DNA of 64,000 bases from Petrolisthes cinctipes (lineage: Eukaryota; Arthropoda; Malacostraca; Decapoda; Porcellanidae). Position 1 is the stretch's first letter, and each line of letters starts with the position of its first letter. The stretch spans positions 534,001-598,000 of the forward strand of contig JAWQEG010000504.1 in assembly GCA_033782935.1 (NCBI GenBank), in the 5' to 3' direction. Under the pieces are notes generated by a model. The model searched no databases. It saw nothing but the letters and a program-made list of their open reading frames with translations, and had not been told where the DNA came from. Made by a program: the position numbers and the translations under genes. Shown here one piece after another: positions 20,531 through 31,597 of this stretch.

Positions 20531-21565
20531 GGTGGTACCGTAGAAGGGACGCCAGTTGAAGGGAGACAAAAGGCGTCTTCTATTTATGCCAGAGCAACAC
20601 TGGTCAGGCAACCCGGTTGCTCGGGTCGTCGATTTGGCATCTTCTATTTACACCAGGCAACCCTGGTCACCCCAACCCGGGTTGGTCGGAGGGCAACCCG
20701 GAGCAACCCATCTCGATAGCAGGGTTACGTGGCGGTATCTGGCAACTTTTATAGGTTGCTCATCAGCTGATGCTACCAAAACAAACACTGGTAAGGCCTC
20801 TTACAGAAATATATATGATATTTTAGCATAATATGAGATGTTATCTTCAAAATATATAAAGGAAATATGATTTTGAAGTGGCATGAGTACCCTAATTAGT
20901 AGCATTGGAGGGAAATGTCTATTATTATGCACAACCAGCCACAACCAACTCAAGAGGGGCTGCTGGACTGAAGTACAGAAGAGTTCTTCTTCCTGTAACT
21001 GCAGTTTTTCCTCGCAAATGTCAGCCTGACATGCTATAGAAATTGTTGATTGAAATACTGGACACCAAAGTGTGGGTAGAGTAACCAGGAAATATTATTG
21101 AAAGATGTGCCGCTTTTTTATATCTCTGATTTGTATTCCATTATTTTTATGATGAAATTAAAGGGTATCAGTGCATTTTGACCATGCTTGACCCTCTAAT
21201 AACTTAACATAAAAGGCTCCACACACTGTTGTTTGTCCAAGTTAAGTCCCAGTAGTCTGCCTTTGTTAGATCTTGGTAATTTACCCAGGTTAGGTCCCAG
21301 TAATTTGGTCCAAGTCCAGTTCAGTTAGTTTGGGTTAAGTCTGCCTGATTCAGGAACAGAAAAATATTAAATATTTTATGGATTGCTTGCCAATATTACC
21401 CATCAAACTTCAAATAAGTAGACCCTGGGATTATTTAAATGTCCAAAATTGTTTCGGTAAAATTATATATTCCATATCTTTTGCTCTATTTAAAGTACCC
21501 TGTTGTACTATTGAGGTGTTTCTGTGTTAAATTTTTAAAACCCTATATATTACCCACAGGGTTGT

Positions 21566-22016
21566 TTTTATGAAGTTGGTTCCAGCTACAAAAGTTATGC
21601 TGCAAGAGGAACTTGTGTGTTGGAACCAGCATATCAAAAACCCGATTTGGACCCTGATGACCCTGGTATGCCATTACCTCCCATACCATCACCTGCTGTA
21701 CAATCATCAGTGAATATACAGCCACCTACAACAGTTCCAATTCCCCCAACAACAGAAGCAAGTGCTTCCGCTGGTACTTCACAACAAGGGACTGTGCCAT
21801 CACATCAACTGCGGGTAGTAGGTGGAGGTTAACTTCCACCATCCCATAATACTGAAGTGAGAAAGCTACTCACTTAAGATGTAGACTTACTTAAAGAAAA
21901 TATTCAAGTGGTCAAAGACAGTAAAGCCAGCAGGGCAGACCATATGAAAGAAATTATTAAAGAACTGCAAAGTTATAATGAAAATTATGAAAAATCAAAC
22001 TCACAATCAAGATGAA
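21566..22016 (+). pseudogene. Pro-rich to coiled-coil exon inside the TIR element
   Basis: After a CCCACAG acceptor (ends near 21560) the frame reads GCFYEVGSSYKSYAARGTCV, then KPDLDPDDPGMPLPPIPSP and a Ser/Thr/Pro-rich stretch to a stop at 21832. In another frame a Lys/Glu-rich helix follows (DVDLLKENIQVVKDSKASRA, then MKEIIKELQSYN). The charged helix resembles the C-terminal coiled coil of transposon-encoded Myb/SANT-like accessory proteins. One frameshift and one stop separate the two parts. Function is inferred only from this resemblance and the location within a TIR element. Confidence 0.35.
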
Positions 22017-22639
22017 AGCAGAAAACGAGGCAACATGAGTCTGACAGTGAATAAAGAAATATTATTGATGCAATATGTATATATACTAGTTTATTCTGAA
22101 TGGCCCTAGTTTGTGTTGTATTTTTATGTACTGTACTGGTTTATAGTGGCCCTAGTTGCTGGTTTATTGTCACAAGAGAATACTGTATCTAGAATTTTAA
22201 GTTGTTAAATTAATTCAGTTTTATGTTGTGTAGAGTGTGTGTGTGTTGGACTGGAGTTGGGAACCTGGTAAACCTAGCCTAATGATATTATATTTCTCTA
22301 GAGATCAGAATGTTATGGCAGGGGATATCCTTTTCAACAGATCCCCATTCTTGTAGTAATTTATTGTTTGTTCCTATTTTAATTTTCCTTTAAATAACCG
22401 GTTTCCTGTTATGCTTTCCCTATTTACCCTGAATTCCATTTACCATTTGGCTTCCCACAGTCCCAGAGATTAAATATACACAATAATAATCACAATCATG
22501 TATTTAATTTTAACCTACTTTTACAGAACCATGTTTGCCATAAATGAAATCAACAGTTAAACCTAAATCATTATTTACAGAAGTACATTCACTATTGATT
22601 AGGTTAATAATCATACTTGTAAGCATGCTCAAGTTTTTC

Positions 22640-22990
22640 TGGTATTTATTGAAAGAATTACAGTTTTGTAGCAGTGTTGCCAGATCCAGCTAGGTCCTAG
22701 TATTTTGCCCCGGTCATTTCCTGTACTTTACCTCTGTTATTTCCCGATAGTTTGCCTAGGTTAGGTCCCGGTAGTCTGCCCAGATTAGGTCTCTGTAGTC
22801 TGATGCGGTCTAGGTTAGGTTAGGTTAGGTAAAGTCAGGTAAGGTCAGGCTGATTTCAAAATGCCCCATTTGAATGGGGCATTTGCGGAGGAAGTGCCAA
22901 AGAAGAAAATAGTCTTAGAATGGTCTAAATAAGTGGGTAATGAATGTAGGAAAACCTTATGCAATAACGGTAATTCATTCAATATTTAGT
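22640..22990. repeat. Half-arm of the fold-back family, with TTAGG units
   Basis: From GTATTTATTGAAAGAATTAC through GCAGTGTTGCCAGATCC to AATAACGGTAATTCATTCAA this repeats the left arm of the element at 3947. At 22811-22835 it contains CTAGGTTAGGTTAGGTTAGG, i.e. three to four TTAGG units, the arthropod telomere motif. The short length and the location inside the repeat argue against a true telomere remnant. Confidence 0.75.
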
Positions 22991-23177
22991 TTTTCTTATT
23001 GACTCTTGTATGAAAAAAACACATGTTTCTCCAATTTGTCGAGAATGGTTACTGTCCTATTTGCAGCCACAAATTATACTCCTTGCAATTGCAAAGTATA
23101 GTCTGCTGCACAGATCCATGAACAATCTGAGAGTAGCTTTTTAATGAAGCTAACACATGGCCAATGGCTGGCATCAG

Positions 23178-23256
23178 TCACATTTCCACTTGAGAAACCC
23201 ATAACTACACTATCAAGTTGATAGTGTAGTTATGGGTTTCTCAAGTGGAAATGTGA
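23178..23256. repeat. Perfect 39-bp inverted repeat with a 1-nt loop
   Basis: TCACATTTCCACTTGAGAAA and on to TATCAA (23178-23216) is exactly complementary to 23218-23256, with a single G between. A short echo (GTTGATAGTATCAAC) follows at 23263-23277. Confidence 0.95.
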
Positions 23257-23517
23257 TATTACGTTGATAGTATCAACATAATATATGCAGGTAGGGAAAC
23301 ACTCGATTTGTCATCAAATTCTGAGAGTGCCGAGCATAATGCTGGGAAAAACTGCTCTGTTGATTCTTGTGATGCCATCTTCAATGTTTACAAACAAAGG
23401 AACTTCAACCCGGGTTGGTGGTCGGCGTGTTCTATTTACACCATACAACCAGGGTCTTTCGGAGCAACACAGGTTGCCAACCCGGGTTGATCGAGTGGCA
23501 TAAATAGAAGACGCCTT

Positions 23518-24685
23518 AGGTGGCTAGTATGGGGTGTGGCGAGTGAGAGGTGCATTGTGAATTTGTATGAGGGTGGATAGTTGTGCGTGAGGTGGAGCAG
23601 GCGCTACGGTGTGGGCAGGTTTTACCTGCTCCCAGGATGTGACGTAAGGTTTGCCGTGTACCTCTAGCATAACCGTCGCGTCAGCCCTGGAGAGTAAAGG
23701 GTGAGGGCCACTGTATACCTGCTGGAGCAGTGTACGGTGAGAGTCCGTTCATAGGAGGAGTGAAGGAGCGGTGTTAAAGCCAGGTGGTACGTATGTGGGC
23801 CTTGTCTGATGGCGCGTGGGTGTTGGGGCAGCGTTAGCAACTGCGCATTTGAGGGCTGGAAGGAAGCCGAGGCTGGAAGTGTCTGCTTCAGGAAATACAA
23901 GCTGGCCAGGGAGGCAGAGGTCCTCAACAAAAACGAGCTCTGCTTGGGAGTGGTTGAGGTCCTCCTTCAGGGTTGTACGGATGGTGAAGAGGATGAGAGG
24001 GAGCATGTCATATTTAATATTTGATAAAAATGTTTACAGTAATACTAGTAATTATAATGTTGATTTATTTTGTCCATATTTTCTAAAATAATTTTATTTA
24101 TTTCACCCACAATTATATACTGTACCAGCTGTTATAAAAATATGTCTTGTGAGTTATGTACGATATTAACAGTTTATTATAGGAAATAAAGTTCTTTATA
24201 CTGTACTTGATGTTTTGAAAGACCCTACCTTATTGTATTTATACTGTAGGTGATATTTTGTCACAAATATAGTTTTATAATAATGCTATCTCTGTCTGAA
24301 CTCTACAAATTCCCTACATTCTCTGTCACACTACTTAAGAGTTTTCTGTTTGAAACTAATTTATTGCCCAGCATTTAACTTCATACAGCTCAGATATATC
24401 CCCTATCACCCATAGATTTCATACATTACTAGAGTGACATAAGACCCATTAGGGCCTGCTGATGCTAATCTTGATACTGTATACAAGAAAGAGTATAGTA
24501 ATATGTAATGTCATCATGAGCCAAGTTTGCCCAATAATTCAGCTAGCTACTTAGTGTATTCATTTACTTGTGGCAAAAGAACATTGGCCTAAATAGTCAA
24601 GGTTGATTAAGTTAAAAATATTACAGTACTGGTTATTTGTACATAATTATAGTACAGGCACAATCATCTCATCCTTAAGAATTGA
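23518..24685. other. Interval without recognised genes
   Basis: 23518-23990 is GC-richer and GTG/GAG-rich, with no frame I recognise. 23990-24685 is AT-rich. No promoter, RNA gene or repeat structure can be supported. Confidence 0.5.
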
Positions 24686-24697
24686 ATTATTGGTATA

Positions 24698-24907
24698 GTG
24701 AAACCAGCACAGCTGGATTGCTATAGAATAGGCCCCTTCACAAGCCCAGGCCCCGTATAGGCATAATCTGGGTTGGAAGGGTCAATTCCGTGACGTTCAT
24801 CAGAAGTAAATAAAATTCAAATCTGGCGCTGTACTGATAGTGGAGCCACCTGGTGGTGGCGCGGTGAGGTATTAAGCCCCTCCTCCGCTGAATACCGCTC
24901 GCCCACT
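24698..24907 (+). repeat. DIRS left terminal inverted repeat
   Basis: 210 bp starting GTGAAACCAGCACAGCTGG, matching the reverse complement of 31598-31807 along its full length. The element extends 12 bp further out on this side. A CTCAGTC initiator-like motif lies just inside (about 24924). Confidence 0.93.
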
Positions 24908-25321
24908 CTGTCGCGGAACACGTCTCAGTCAACATCTACGCTCCTCGCTGCTACGCTATGGTATTGTGTCACGTGTTCCTGCTAATATTTTCTTTTGTGT
25001 TCTAGTGGCTAGCCTGCTTTGCAGATGTATCGTGTGTGTTTTCTAGGAGGGTTTTAGGTGTTTATGGGGGTTTTTTCTTCGTTAGGACTGAGTTCTCTTT
25101 TCCTTAGCGAAGGGGGGCTTTTCAGCCCCTTTTTTCGGAGTTTTTCTCCGTCTGTCCCCCCTTTCACCTTTCCTCCTGCCACTAGTACATGCTTCGTGTG
25201 TATTTTATCGGGGTTTCTGGGGTTTTTAGCGAGGTTAGTGGGCGCCACGTGGGACTTCACCGCCCCACGTGGTGAGCACATGGGGTCTTTGCAGCCCTTC
25301 CTCTTGCCTTCCCCGATTAAT

Positions 25322-28080
25322 ATGTGTCCCCTCTCGGTAAGGGGGAGTGAGAATTGTGCCCTGGTTCTCTCTTCCTCTCCCGGGCGGGGGTTTTTTATTT
25401 TATTTTTGGGGTTTTTCCATTATTTTCAGCCTGGAGTGTTCTTCTCAGGCTATCGGGTCCCCTCCTACCCCTCCTTCTGGTTCATTCTGTCCGGGGGGCC
25501 CTTATTTACCTGCTCCATGTGGCGGGCTGTTTTGGTTTTATGGGGTTTTTCCCTGGGTGGCTGCGCGAGTGTGGGGGATCGTGTCCTGGTCCCCAGGTAC
25601 AGCGGGCGTGTCCCGCGCTTCTTTCCTTCGGGGAGGATGGGTTTCGTGTCTTCTGTGTTCCAGTGTTTGCACGTGTTAACCCATGTTTGTGTATTCTTTT
25701 CTCCCTCAGCCTACTCGTGCCCTTTGTGCCGCTTCAGGATGTACCGTGCGGGTCTCGCCTGACGGACACCTGCACTGTTCACCTCACGCACCCTGCTTCA
25801 CTCCCTTGGGTTACGACCCTTTGGCGTGTGGTGTGTGCCGCCCCTGGGCTGAGTTGTGTCGGGTTACCTCCCCTTCTGCCCGCTCCAAGCTCCCCGCCCT
25901 TGCTTCTCTTCGTATGGCGTGGACGAGGGCTAGGAGAATGGCCCACAAACGAGACGGTTCTTCTTTGGCGTGGGTGGACCCGATTTTGGGAGCGGACCTG
26001 GGTTTATTCAGGACCCGTTACCCTTTTTCCTGTCTCTCGGAGTCTCAGGGGCTAGAACCTCCTGAGGCCCGAGAGATTGAGCCTCCTTCCCTAGACGGTA
26101 CTACGACTCCTTCTCGGGGCTTAGCCCCCCGGGAAACGAGCGAGTCTGTCGCGCTGGTTCTCCCGACTACCTCTCCGGTACAAGGGCCCAGCAGGGAACC
26201 CCCAGCTTCGCCTCCTGCTAGAGCTGGCTCCTCAGGCCTCTCTAGAGGACGCAAGCGTTCAGCTAAGAGGTCCCGCCACTCCAGGAAGTCCCGTGCTTGT
26301 CGCCGTTCTCCTTCCTCCTCTTCTTCGTCGTCCTCTTCCTCTTCTTCGTCGTCGGGGAGCTCTCCTTCGCCCGCCCGCAAATCCCGCAAGGGTAAGCGGG
26401 GGGGGGACAGCCCCCCGTCGAGGAAGATAGTTAAGATCTTCCACGCCCTTATTCCTCACGCTTTTCCTGGGGCGTCCGTCGCGCAGCCTCCGGCTGTCGC
26501 AACGGAACCCGCTCTTTTTCCCCCGCCTCCCGCTGCTGCTCCCGTCGAGGGCGCGAGTCCTCCCGGGGATGTGGGAGTCCTTTTCGTGCCTCCCGTTTCC
26601 CCGGGACTCGAGTCTCCGTCGGGGGACGTAGCTGAGGAGTTGGTTACCTCCGCACCTCCGTCCCCGTCACCCCCTCCTTCGGGAGACGGATACCTTCCCT
26701 ACTCTTGGTCTCTTCTCCCTCCTACCTGGACCCACTCTTCGGAGGAGGGCAGACTGGTGGCTTGGTCTCCGGACACGGCTCAACCAGACGTGTGGATCCG
26801 GAGGGATGACGTCCTGGTGAAGTGGGGGGCGGATGAGAAGGGCGAGGCGATTCCCTTCTACAAGGTCCGTCCTATCTCAGCGCCCGTACCCACTTCATCT
26901 AGGGTGTCCTCTGCGGCGACCCTGGACGCGATGGGTTTTCTGGTGGAGTACAGCCAGCTACACTTGTCCGGGGCTTGGAGGATTGATCGCTCCCAAGGTA
27001 ACACGGCGCTCCTCCTTTCCCCGGACGCGTACTTCCCGGGGGATAAGGGCGAAGGGGACCTGGACATTCCAGCCCTTCTCCTTAAGTCCCTGGACCACCA
27101 GAGAAACAACGCGCCCAGGAAGCCCCCTCCTCCGTCTTTCCCCGTCATCCTCCCTCATTCCCGGGCCCCCCCGGGCTTGAGGGAGTGCCTGTGGAAGACG
27201 GAGAAGGAGCCCCCGGTCCCCTATCAGCTGAAGGAGCCCGATGGCAAGTTGCGACAGGCGGAGTCTGCTACCCGTCTAGAGTTGGCCCACACCATCTCCA
27301 CGGGGGCAGCCGCCTCGTTGATAAGAGACTGCCTCAACGCCCTAACCAACTCCTACCATGAGATGTCGGGTGTACAGCTAACGTGAGTACCTTACTCGTG
27401 TGTCATGTTTATTAGGAATACTGGGTAGAGGGTCTCTCTGTTACTCCCGGGTACATATCCCCGGGTTCGCTCGGTTTTTTCCTTGTTTACCCCTTACAGT
27501 GACACCCTCTCTTCCATGGCCACCGTGATGGAGGGCGTGGCGGCGATGGCGACCCACTTCATGCGGGAGGAGGCGAAGGCGTTCGCCGAGGCGAGACTGG
27601 CAGCCCGCCAGGCGGCGGCTAAATCTGCGCCGGAGATGGCACAGAGGGGAGTGGTGCGAGCTGCGCCCTTGTCCCCTGCCCTCTTTGACCAACCAGCGAC
27701 AGACACAATCTTCGCCTCCCTCCCAGCGGTAATCAATTTACCAAAACCCTCCACCTCCAAGTAAGTACCTCTCGTGTTCGTCTTACCCGAGTTGTCACGG
27801 GGGTGAAATGAAAGGATTTTCGGGTCTACTTTGGTTCCTAATCATTCTGTTTGTCCGTAGGCCACGTGCCCCACAGCCAGCCAGACCAGCCTACCAGCCC
27901 CGGAGGCCCTCCCAACCCTCCAGGCTACCGAGGCCCTCCTATCCCACTCTCCCGAGAGCACACAACAGGCCCTCCCAGAGGGGCCAGCAGCCGTTTCGGG
28001 GAAGGGGACAGGGCTCCAAGTCCTACTCAAAGCCCAAGTCCTCCTTCAACCACCCCTCCCAGAAGGACCGCTCCACTTAA
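25322..28080 (+). CDS. DIRS gag-like protein, spliced (putative exons 25322-25336, 25710-27382, 27500-27760, 27861-28080)
   Basis: Four blocks join in frame across GT-AG introns of 373, 117 and 100 bp. Every join keeps the frame: TCG/CCT (phase 0), AC/T and AA/G (both inside codons). Near the N-terminus a Cys/His region (LCAASGCTVRVSPDGHLHC, then CGVCRPW) resembles the zinc region of DIRS gag proteins. Next come Ser/Arg-rich (about 26210-26400) and Pro-rich stretches, then a folded region with DVLVKWGADEKGE and LLLSPDAYFPG. The third exon has an Ala-rich helix (ATVMEGVAAMATHFMREEA). The last is basic and Pro/Arg-rich, ending QKDRST. The start is uncertain: in-frame Met codons also occur at 25058 and about 25280, so the first exon may be longer. 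Unspliced, each exon runs into a stop just after its donor. Confidence 0.7.
25337..25709 (+). other. Putative intron 1 of DIRS gag
   Basis: Donor CTCG/GTAAGG and acceptor TTTTCTCCCTCAG with a strong pyrimidine tract. Splicing joins MCPLS to PTRALC in frame. This is the least certain of the four because the first exon is short. Confidence 0.5.
27383..27499 (+). other. Putative intron 2 of DIRS gag
   Basis: Donor AC/GTGAGTAC, acceptor CCCCTTACAG/T. The unspliced frame stops at TGA within the donor (27384-27386). Splicing restores it as ...QLT-DTLSSM. Confidence 0.75.
27761..27860 (+). other. Putative intron 3 of DIRS gag
   Basis: Donor CCAA/GTAAGTACC, acceptor TTGTCCGTAG/G. The unspliced frame stops at TAA in the donor (27762-27764). 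Splicing gives ...STSK-PRAPQ and leads into a further open exon. Confidence 0.75.
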
Positions 28081-29896
28081 GGGTCCCACTCTGGGCCGCC
28101 TCACAGGATGGTCAGCAGCCTGGCCCACCCACGGCTGGGCAGCAAGGATAATTCGCCAGGGCCTGTCATGGCCCTGGATTACTGTTCCGGTGAGTAACTG
28201 TCATCTTTCCTATTCTGACATATGAATTATGCCTAATCCCGTCCTTGGGTTACCGTTAGGTCAAAATCAGATTTTCCCTTGCGGTCAAAATCTCTGCCTC
28301 TCCTGTCATTTACCCTCCAACCACCCCGGTTCCCTCGGGCCCCGGGGGATTAGGATTAACGGTACTCTCACTGACACCTGTCTCTTCCCGTTACAGCCAC
28401 TACGTCTACCTCCTGCCTCAACCAAAGTGTCACTTTCGGTCGTCCTGCATGTGTTAGAAATGCGGGAAAAAGGGGTAGTGGAGCGGGCGACGGGAAGGGT
28501 CTTTCTTTCTCGTTTATTCACGGTCCCCAAAAAGGACCAGGGAAAAACGAGATTGGTGATGGACCTGAGCAAGCTAAACAAATTCGTGAAAACTTTACAT
28601 TTCAGGATGGTTTCGGTTGCTCAGGTCCGCACAGTTCTGAGGAAGGGAGACTGGTTAGCATCCCTGGATCTCAAGGATGCGTACTGGCACGTCCCGATCC
28701 ACCCCAGGTTTCACCGTTTTCTGGCCTTCCAGGTGGGGACCGAGACGTTCCAGTTTACCAGGCTCCCTTTCGGTCTTTCTCTAGCTCCGCGAGTCTTCAC
28801 AAAACTCGTGAGGGTGGTGGCATCCCGTACTTTCTCTCGCCGCCAGTGGGAATCATTGCTCGGGTCCCTAAATTTCGCGGCCCCTGCAATGCCCCTGGGA
28901 CGATTGAAACACAGGAGGCTGACGCGGGAGGTAAACCTCCACCTGTCCTCCGCACACAGGGACCTTCCCAGGCAAGTGTCCCCCTCTCTCCACCGCCTCC
29001 TTCGCCCCTGGCTACGTCCCGGTGCCCTGCGTCAGCGGGTCCCCTGGGTGTTCCCTCCCCCGGGGATCACGGTGGCGACAGACGCATCGAACGTAGGCTG
29101 GGGATACCAGTCTTGCCTGGGACATCAACGGTGTGGGGGATGGAAGGAAGGGGAAAGGCTACTGCACATCAACGCCCGGGAGTTGATGGTAGCGAAGGAA
29201 TGGCTCAACAGACACCCTCAGTTTGCCAGGATAGGCGTCCGCTTCGATATGGACAACATTGCGGCCGTGCAGTGCCTACAGAAACAGGGCACCGCACGGT
29301 CGGAAATTCTCCTGTCCCTGTCAGAACAGATTTTCGCAATAGCGGCCAAGAGGGACATTCACCTCTCGGCCCGCTACGTGCCAGGGCGGGAGAACGATTG
29401 GGCGGACGCCCTATCCAGGTTCAGGGGGACGTCAGTCGAGTGGCAACTGCGTCCCCTTGTGTTCGAGTCTCTCTGCCTTCGCTACGGGACACCGGAGGTG
29501 GACCTATTCGCCTCCCCATCCACGGCCCTACTCCCTCTGTTCCTGACATTCTCATCCAGAACAGAGGCGGGAGGCCCGGACGCCTTCACGGAGGACTGGA
29601 ACAGGTGGGGTCATCTCTACCTCTTCCCACCCCCAGCCACTTCAGTCCTCCTGAAGGCGATCCTCAAGCTGCGCACGTTCAGGGGGAGGGTTCTCCTCAT
29701 AGCCCCCCTCTGGCCAGCACAGCCGTGGTTCGGAGAGTTGTCCCGGTGGTGCCCTCATCCCCTTCAGTTGGGATCGGCGTGCCTCTCCAGCACCCTGTCT
29801 GCACCACTCCAAGCATCACTGAAACTACACGCTTGGAGTTTCTACGGGGAGTCCTCAGCAAAAGGTTCACTAAGGAGACAGTGGACAAGATGTTGA
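27863..29896 (+). pseudogene. DIRS pol: reverse transcriptase lacking the YxDD block, RNase H and DIRS domain
   Basis: Putative exons are about 27863-28189 (overlapping the last gag exon in another frame) and 28397-29896. The first exon carries GRLTGWSAAWPTHGWAARI, the conserved region before the RT. The RT has FTVPKKDQGKTRLVMDLSKL, SLDLKDAYWHVPI and FTRLPFGLSLAPRVFTKLV. It then jumps directly to TFSRRQWESLLGSLNF, which in this family lies well after the catalytic YLDDW motif, so an in-frame deletion has removed the active-site aspartates. RNase H (ATDASNVGWGY, INARELMV, DMDNIAAV, DALSR) and the VDLFASPST to IAPLWPAQPWF region are intact. RT activity would have to come from another copy. Confidence 0.82.
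28190..28396 (+). other. Putative intron 4, in DIRS pol
   Basis: Donor TTCCG/GTGAGTAAC and acceptor CCCGTTACAG/CC, phase 0. It joins the upstream pol motif (GRLTGWSAAWPTHGWAARI) to PLRLPPAST, the start of the RT. The unspliced frame has a TGA at 28223-28225. Confidence 0.7.
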
Positions 29897-30876
29897 GGGC
29901 TCATCGTCAGTCGTCGGTGCGACAATACGAATCGTGCTGGAAAAGATTCCAGGACTTCTTGCGAAGACACCCCTCCAGGGTCATCTCGGAGGACACAGTC
30001 CTGGAATTCCTCACGTGGCTCGCCGATTCCACCAACAGGGCCCCGGCGACGGTGCTTGCGCATCACGCAGCCCTGTCTGATCCCCTCCTCCTGGGTTTTA
30101 ACATTAAGGTTTCGGAGAGGCCTCTCTCTCTCCTGAGGATGGGGATTCGGGCGGGGACCGCACCTCACCGGGCCCAGACACCCTCCTGGTCCCTTCATCG
30201 CGTCCTTTCCTACCTGACCTTCGAGGGGGTCCCTCTGGAGGTTTGTCACCTCCTCCAGAAAGCTCTCTTCCTGCTCGCCTTAGCTACAGGTTACAGGGCT
30301 TCTCAGTTGGTAGCCCTGACCCGTCACACAGCCTTTTCTTCAGTAACCCCTAACCTTACTTCCTTAACCATTTCCCCCTCTCCTGCTTTTCTAGCTAAGA
30401 ACGAGCAGGCTGACGACAGAATTGGCCCTCTCGCAGTACCCTCGTTCCTGAGGGATGGAAATTTCCACCCCCTCTGCCCAGTCCACGCCTTTGTAGCATA
30501 CGTGGAGGCGACGAGAGGGGCTTCTCCGGACCACCTCTTCTACAACTCTAGGTCCGGTAACCCTCTCTTCCCTAGGTCAATCGCTCGCCTTCTCTGCCGA
30601 GTGATAGAGAACGGGGATCCCGGACACGCCCCGAGGGCTCACAGCGTTAGGGGCGTGGCCTCCTCCCTCGCCTTCCTCAGGACTCACTCGGTGGAGAGGG
30701 TCAGGGATTTGGGGGGCTGGGCGTCCACTTCCTCCTTCAGGACGAGGTACCTGTTCCACTCGCTCTCCCCTACCCCCTGTGTGGCTATGGGTACTCCACC
30801 TTCTATTCCCCAGGGTCCCCGCGGGAGACACATGGGGGGGAGGGGCCGCCCGAAGAGAAAAGGTCGGGTGATTTAA
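29700..30876 (+). CDS. DIRS tyrosine recombinase
   Basis: This is the C-terminal part of a frame open from 28846; only from about 29700 does it resemble a protein. It overlaps the end of pol in another frame, as is usual in DIRS elements. An N-terminal core-binding region (SVRQYESCWKRFQDFLRR) is followed by the catalytic domain. The first Arg lies in ALATGYRASQL, the HxxR box in RAHSVRGVASS, and the nucleophile is probably the Tyr in SFRTRYLF, about 55 residues later, after the conserved LGGWAS. All four catalytic positions (R, H, R, Y) are present. The enzyme would integrate the circular element DNA. The C-terminal tail is basic (RPKRKGR). The true start is unknown; expression may need splicing or reinitiation. 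Confidence 0.85.
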
Positions 30877-31440
30877 GTTCCGTCACATCATCCCATACCT
30901 CATCCACATCTTGTACAACTTCATGCTCATCCCCATTCTTTACGTGTACATATGGTGAGGGAGACAAAAATAAATTACATTGTTACGGAATTCTTGTGTA
31001 TTCATTTTCCAAACAATTACTTTACTATGATGAGTGACAGGAGATATTATTACACAGGATATCTGGATCCTAGTGTCCTCCTTCATCCCCTCGGGATCAC
31101 ATTACCTGAGCGAGGGCCATAGCCCTAACTCAGAAGACTTGAATAAAGGGGGGGGGGGGGGTTTGCCATTGGCACCTCCCCCCTCCTCTCCTAGACCCGA
31201 ACCCTCGAGTCTGCCTATAAAGACTTTATGTGTAACAATTCTGGTCTATAACAGAATGGTCTACGGTTATATGGTATAAGCTACTTCTGCCCCACCACGG
31301 CTACTCACCTAGCCAGTGTTGGGGGGGGCGTTAGCTTCTGCCTCACCGGGCTCGGTTACCTTTCCTGCCCTCCGCTCTCAACCACTCTTAACTAGCACGT
31401 GATTGCCTCCACCTCACCTCCCACCTACCGCATCGCATGC

Positions 31441-31543
31441 ATAGCAATCCAGCTGTGCTGGTTTCACTATACCAATAATAGTGCATTTGTCGCGGCTTCT
31501 AGCCGCTTAAATTGTATTTATTGGTTGTGAAACCAGCACAGCT
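31441..31543 (-). repeat. DIRS internal complementary region
   Basis: Bases 31441-31479 are the reverse complement of the element's left end, and 31479-31543 that of its right end, joined head to tail. This is the bridging template used in the DIRS rolling/circular replication model. Its presence proves that both outer ends are original. Confidence 0.92.
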
Positions 31544-31597
31544 TTTACTGTCCCACCCACCTCCCGATGCGGCAGGCACTCACTTCTTTCTCATTGG

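Larger units (their letters stand above)
20569..23517. mobile_element. TIR element of about 2.9 kb carrying a decayed accessory frame
   Basis: AAGGCGTCTTCTATTTATGC at 20569 is repeated inverted as GCATAAATAGAAGACGCCTT ending at 23517. Both ends have subterminal CAACCCGGGTTG palindromes and TTCTATTTACACCA motifs within 170 bp. The inside has a Pro-rich/coiled-coil frame (21566-22016), a fold-back half-arm (22640-22990) and a perfect hairpin (23178-23256). No transposase is recognised and I could not define a clear target duplication, so the superfamily is open. Confidence 0.6.

Noticed and set aside
22811..22835. TTAGG repeats as a telomere or interstitial telomere site
   Set aside because: Only three to four units inside a dispersed repeat arm; also present degenerate in the other arms.
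28846..29690. N-terminal part of the long frame that contains the tyrosine recombinase
   Set aside because: It is the alternate frame of RT/RNase H codons; protein-like pattern starts only near 29700.
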